Source: an uncultured Peptococcaceae bacterium
Lineage (GTDB): Bacteria > Bacillota > Peptococcia > Peptococcales > Peptococcaceae
Assembly (NCBI GenBank): GCA_945949655.1
Contig: CAMFFG010000048.1
Location: forward strand, 1 to 7,698
Direction of reading: 5' to 3'
DNA: 7,698 nt
The notes under the pieces are model-generated. The model did no database searches. It was not told the origin of the DNA and saw only the letters and a list, made by a program, of their open reading frames with translations. This document shows, in pieces, positions 5,794-7,698 of the stretch; positions within the stretch are counted from its first letter, which is position 1, and the number at the start of each line of letters is the position of its first letter. Made by a program: the position numbers and the translations under genes.

Positions 5794-6141
5794 ATGATAG
5801 GCGAAAGAATAAGTGAACTACGGAAGGAAATGGGGCTTACCCAGAAAGAGCTGGCGGACATGCTGTCTGTGAGCAAATATACCATATCTTCCTATGAGAC
5901 AGACAGAACCTCTCCTGATGATCACAATAAAATTCTGTTTGCACAAATATTTGATGTATCGTTAGATTATCTGATGGGTCTGGTGGACGAGCCGATGCCC
6001 TATGACAGAAGCGGCGAGGTCGTGCAGCTGCCTCGTCAGTTTGATCAGATGCAGGTGCGGCAGGTCTATGATTATATTGGTTATCTGAGCTACCAGTCCC
6101 GCAGAAAGCGGAGAAGAAAATCAAAGCGCGCACGGGTGTAA
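5794..6141 (+). CDS. XRE-family (Cro/cI-type) helix-turn-helix transcriptional regulator
   Basis: The product is 115 aa. Residues ~5-60 form an HTH_3 domain: RISELRKEMGLTQKELADML (5-24) contains the first helices, SVSKYTISSYETD (25-37) the recognition region with the conserved SxYE pattern, and LDYLMG (57-62) the typical end of the domain. The rest (~63-101) is a short helix with no recognised ligand domain. It ends in a very basic tail, residues 102-115, with 10 Arg/Lys of 14, unusual for this class and possibly an extra DNA or RNA contact. AGGAG (5781-5785) lies 8 nt before ATG 5794. The upstream inverted repeats suggest it regulates itself. No other target can be deduced. It is probably a single-gene unit, since ppaC has its own promoter. 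Confidence 0.88.
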   Translation: MIGERISELRKEMGLTQKELADMLSVSKYTISSYETDRTSPDDHNKILFAQIFDVSLDYLMGLVDEPMPYDRSGEVVQLPRQFDQMQVRQVYDYIGYLSYQSRRKRRRKSKRARV

Positions 6142-6183
6142 TGCGGTGTGTGTTGATTTCTGTATAATTTTTTCGGTTATGAC

Positions 6184-6212
6184 TTGTCACCGTCCAAGGG
6201 ACAGTGTAAAAT
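6184..6212 (+). promoter_or_regulatory. Promoter for ppaC
   Basis: TTGTCA (6184-6189) and TAAAAT (6207-6212) are spaced by 17 bp, each one mismatch from consensus. Transcription would start near 6219, about 42 nt before the preferred start codon. No terminator is visible between the XRE gene and this promoter, so some read-through is likely. Confidence 0.6.
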
Positions 6213-6231
6213 AAATATAGTTTTGTGCAAT

Positions 6232-6236
6232 AAGGA
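6232..6236 (+). promoter_or_regulatory. Shine-Dalgarno with ambiguous start choice before ppaC
   Basis: AAGGA has ideal 8-nt spacing to ATG 6245, which is out of frame with ppaC and opens an 8-codon ORF ending at 6271. It is 12 nt from the in-frame ATG 6249 and 24 nt from ATG 6261. The latter has GGTGG (6251-6255) 5 nt upstream. Confidence 0.4.
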
Positions 6237-6260
6237 ATTTTTTAATGGATGGTGGAAAAC

Positions 6261-7181
6261 ATGAGCAATAACGTAATTTTTATCACAGGTCATAAAAATC
6301 CGGATACCGATTCGATCTGTTCGGCAATCGGCTATGCCGCTCTCAAGGGGGAAGGCTATGTAGCCGGGCGCGCCGGAGATGTGAATCCGGAAACCCAGTT
6401 CGTGCTGGATCATTTTGGTTTGAAAGCGCCGGAACTGCTGCAGAATGTAGCTGGCAGCGAGATCATTCTGGTTGACCACAACGAGGCAGGGCAGGCTGTG
6501 GATGGTCTGGCCGATGCCAGAATCGTAGAAATCCTGGATCACCACAAAATCGGTGGCCTGCAGACATCAGAACCAATTCTGTTCTGCAATATTCCAGTGG
6601 GCTGCACAGCAACCATCGTGACCATGTTCTATCAGCAGAGCGGCAAAAAGCCGGAACCTGCTGTAGCTGGTGCGCTGTGTTCTGCTATTTTATCGGACAC
6701 ACTGGCATTCCGTTCGCCAACCTGCACCGAAATGGACAAGGCTGCCGCCAGAGAACTGGCTGCCATTGCCGGTATGGAAGATGTGGAAGCCTATGCCAAA
6801 GAAATGTTTGTGGCTGGCAGCAATCTGGGCAGCAAAACAGAAAAAGAAATCCTGTATCTGGATTTCAAAAAATTCACCTCTGGCAACACCACCTTTGGCG
6901 TTGGCCAGGTAACTTCCATGAGCGGGGGCGAGTTACAGCAGTTAAAACCGCGCATGCAGGCGTATATGCAGGAAAGCATGGCTGAACACGGCGTAGATAT
7001 GCTGTTCCTGATGCTGACCGACATTATGGATGAATCCACCGATCTGATCTACTGTGGTCCGGGCGCGGATCAGGCTGTAAAAGCAGCCTTCACATCCGAT
7101 GCGGCCGACCGCACCTATCTGAAAGGCGTTATGTCCCGCAAAAAACAAATCGTACCGCAGCTGACCGAAGCCTTAAAATAA
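6261..7181 (+). CDS. ppaC: Manganese-dependent inorganic pyrophosphatase (family II, DHH/DHHA2)
   Basis: The enzyme hydrolyses pyrophosphate to two phosphates in the cytoplasm, pulling biosynthetic reactions forward; family II enzymes use Mn2+ or Co2+. From ATG 6261 the product is 306 aa, the normal length of the form without CBS domains. DHH-domain metal ligands are visible: GHKNPDTDS (10-18, H11, D15, D17), VDHNE (71-75, D72), LDHHKIG (92-98, D93, H94, H95) and SDTLAFRSPT (145-154, D146). The C-terminal DHHA2 domain ends in the substrate-binding SRKKQ (292-296, R293, K294). ATG 6249 would add four residues; ATG 6261 is preferred because family members begin just before the first strand and GGTGG lies 5 nt upstream, though the evidence is not decisive. 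It has its own promoter and terminator and is a housekeeping gene. Confidence 0.95.
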   Translation: MSNNVIFITGHKNPDTDSICSAIGYAALKGEGYVAGRAGDVNPETQFVLDHFGLKAPELLQNVAGSEIILVDHNEAGQAVDGLADARIVEILDHHKIGGLQTSEPILFCNIPVGCTATIVTMFYQQSGKKPEPAVAGALCSAILSDTLAFRSPTCTEMDKAAARELAAIAGMEDVEAYAKEMFVAGSNLGSKTEKEILYLDFKKFTSGNTTFGVGQVTSMSGGELQQLKPRMQAYMQESMAEHGVDMLFLMLTDIMDESTDLIYCGPGADQAVKAAFTSDAADRTYLKGVMSRKKQIVPQLTEALK

Positions 7182-7242
7182 CAGTTCAGGCTGTTAGATC
7201 TCCGCGCATAATAGCGTTCGTCGTCTGGCTGGCAAACCTATG

Positions 7243-7277
7243 GAGGCATGCCCTGTTTTGGGGTCTGCCTCTTTTTT
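7243..7277 (+). terminator. Intrinsic terminator of ppaC
   Basis: GAGGCA (7243-7248) pairs with TGCCTC (7266-7271). After one mismatch and a G-U pair, CCC and GGG extend the stem, and six Ts follow (7272-7277). It lies about 60 nt after the ppaC stop; nothing recognisable is found in between. Confidence 0.8.
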
Positions 7278-7341
7278 ATCGAACAAACCGGGAGATAACC
7301 GGGATAAATGTAAAATATTTCTTATATAAAATCAGTCTGCG

Positions 7342-7350
7342 TGATATAAT
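7342..7350 (+). promoter_or_regulatory. Extended -10 promoter candidate before a non-coding stretch
   Basis: TGATATAAT has a perfect TATAAT with the TG of an extended -10. The -35 position (7322-7327, TTATAT) is poor. No credible ORF follows, so if active it would start an RNA near 7357. Confidence 0.4.
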
Positions 7351-7356
7351 ATAAAA

Positions 7357-7552
7357 TCAACCATTTGTTTTAGCCGGTCTGCAGCACTTTAGAAAAAAAC
7401 GCTTGCGTACGGACAACGAACAGAGGGGTGGAGCGTACAGGTAAAACGGCGGAATTGCTGTTGTATTGGGGCACTGCGGTGTTTGCAGGCGATTAGAATA
7501 TGCCGGTTTTGCAGCAATAGCCGCGCCTTGCCACTGGGGTGAAAATTTTTTT
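7357..7552 (+). ncRNA. Candidate structured small RNA (unidentified), in an otherwise empty 7278-7618 gap
   Basis: This stretch lies between the ppaC terminator and the tRNA promoter and contains no credible ORF. Segments pair in nested order: GTGG 7428-7431 with CCAC 7531-7534; AGG 7439-7441 with CCT 7526-7528; GCGG 7449-7452 with CCGC 7521-7524; ATTGCTGT 7454-7461 with GCAGCAAT 7511-7518 (one G-U); GGCA 7470-7473 with TGCC 7501-7504; CTGC 7474-7477 with GCAG 7485-7488. Together they form a long imperfect rod followed by seven Ts (7546-7552). The start is inferred from the -10 at 7345. About 196 nt and a rod shape recall 6S RNA, but I see no diagnostic 6S sequence. Most helices are short and could be chance. 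The 5' part (7357-7427) is not explained. Confidence 0.25.
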
Positions 7553-7576
7553 GTGTAAAATGCAAAAAACGCTTGC
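7373..7576 (+). repeat. Two pairs of short direct repeats
   Basis: GCCGGTCTGCAGCA (7373-7386) recurs as GCCGGTTTTGCAGCA (7502-7516), and AAAAAACGCTTGC (7394-7406) recurs exactly at 7564-7576, overlapping the tRNA promoter -35. Order is kept but spacing differs (21 and 62 bp between starts), consistent with an old, decayed duplication or with repeated regulatory elements. Confidence 0.4.
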
Positions 7577-7583
7577 AAAAGCG
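7570..7583 (-). terminator. Possible minus-strand terminator overlapping the tRNA promoter
   Basis: CGCTT (7570-7574) and AAGCG (7579-7583) form a 5-bp stem with a 4-nt loop. Read on the minus strand, six Ts follow (7564-7569). It could stop antisense transcription entering from beyond the tRNA, but the stem is short and it coincides with the tRNA -35. Confidence 0.2.
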
Positions 7584-7600
7584 GAAAAACATGCTATAAT
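7573..7600 (+). promoter_or_regulatory. Promoter of tRNA-Gln
   Basis: TTGCAA (7573-7578) and TATAAT (7595-7600) are 16 bp apart, with TG one base before the -10. Transcription would start near 7607, about 12 nt before the mature tRNA 5' end. This is a strong promoter, as expected for stable RNA. Confidence 0.75.
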
Positions 7601-7618
7601 ATATTTTGTGGTTTCCAT

Positions 7619-7693
7619 TGGGGTATCGCCAAGCGGTAAGGCAACGGACTCTGACTCCGTTATCCCTAGGTTCGAATCCTAGTACCCCAGCCA
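7619..7693 (+). tRNA. tRNA-Gln (anticodon CTG), CCA encoded
   Basis: All arms fold. The acceptor TGGGGTA (7619-7625) pairs with TACCCCA (7683-7689), discriminator G7690, CCA 7691-7693. The D arm is GCC/GGC. The anticodon stem is ACGGA/TCCGT with loop CTCTGAC, anticodon CTG at 7651-7653, reading CAG. The T arm is CTAGG/CCTAG around TTCGAAT. The weak U1-A72 pair is typical of tRNA-Gln. Five bases remain after it, so whether other tRNAs follow cannot be seen. Confidence 0.97.
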
Positions 7694-7698
7694 TTGTC

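Noticed and set aside
6163..6168. TATAAT followed by a T-run after the XRE gene
   Set aside because: There is no -35 at proper distance for a promoter and no stem before the T-run for a terminator. The promoter at 6184-6212 is better.
7389..7694. Minus-strand 101-aa ORF beginning [10 protein letters not shown]
   Set aside because: Its first residues are the antisense of the tRNA-Gln gene, a well-known source of false gene calls. It has no ribosome site or family.
1..7698. CRISPR array, insertion sequence, prophage or toxin-antitoxin genes
   Set aside because: No regular repeat-spacer pattern, transposase, integrase or terminal inverted repeats were found. The XRE gene has no small partner gene beside it.

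Overview
The window looks like chromosomal DNA from a Gram-positive Firmicute, most likely a gut-type clostridium. The evidence is strong purine-rich Shine-Dalgarno (SD) sites, intrinsic terminators, a tRNA gene with encoded CCA, a soluble family II (DHH) pyrophosphatase, and a sortase-anchored surface protein with Cna_B and SdrD-like domains. I cannot name the genus. All genes called are on the + strand.

Layout. (1) 1-153: end of an upstream unit with an intrinsic terminator (62-100), then an inverted repeat (110-145) holding a TATAAT box. (2) 169-648 encodes a 159-aa uncharacterised cytoplasmic protein built from two diverged copies of one ~40-residue unit. It is followed, with no terminator, by 789-3866, a 1025-aa secreted wall-anchored protein: signal peptide, beta-helix-like region, Listeria-Bacteroides repeat, SdrD-like domain, 7-Gly linker, Cna_B domain, proline repeats, APKTG sorting signal. 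(3) 3867-4048: two hairpins, then a good sigma-A-type promoter. (4) thiM-thiE (4049-5492), overlapping genes for thiazole salvage and thiamine phosphate synthesis, ending in a textbook terminator. No TPP riboswitch is visible and thiD is not present. (5) 5556-5793: AT-rich region with several mutually exclusive inverted repeats before an XRE-type regulator (5794-6141), probably its operator or leader. (6) ppaC (6261-7181), manganese-dependent inorganic pyrophosphatase, with its own promoter and terminator. (7) 7278-7618: non-coding, with an extended -10 promoter and a possible rod-shaped structured RNA ending at a T7 tract. (8) 7619-7693: tRNA-Gln(CTG) with its own strong promoter.

The genes form separate transcription units: a small protein plus surface adhesin, a vitamin B1 pair, a regulator, a housekeeping pyrophosphatase and a tRNA. 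Base composition is mosaic. The middle of the adhesin is very AT-rich (16 of 60 G+C at 1741-1800), while its 3' end and the neighbouring genes are near 57-58% in sampled lines (34/60 at 3721-3780; 35/60 at 541-600 and at 4441-4500). The least explained parts are the duplicated-fold small protein, the repeat cluster before the XRE gene, and the non-coding stretch before the tRNA.
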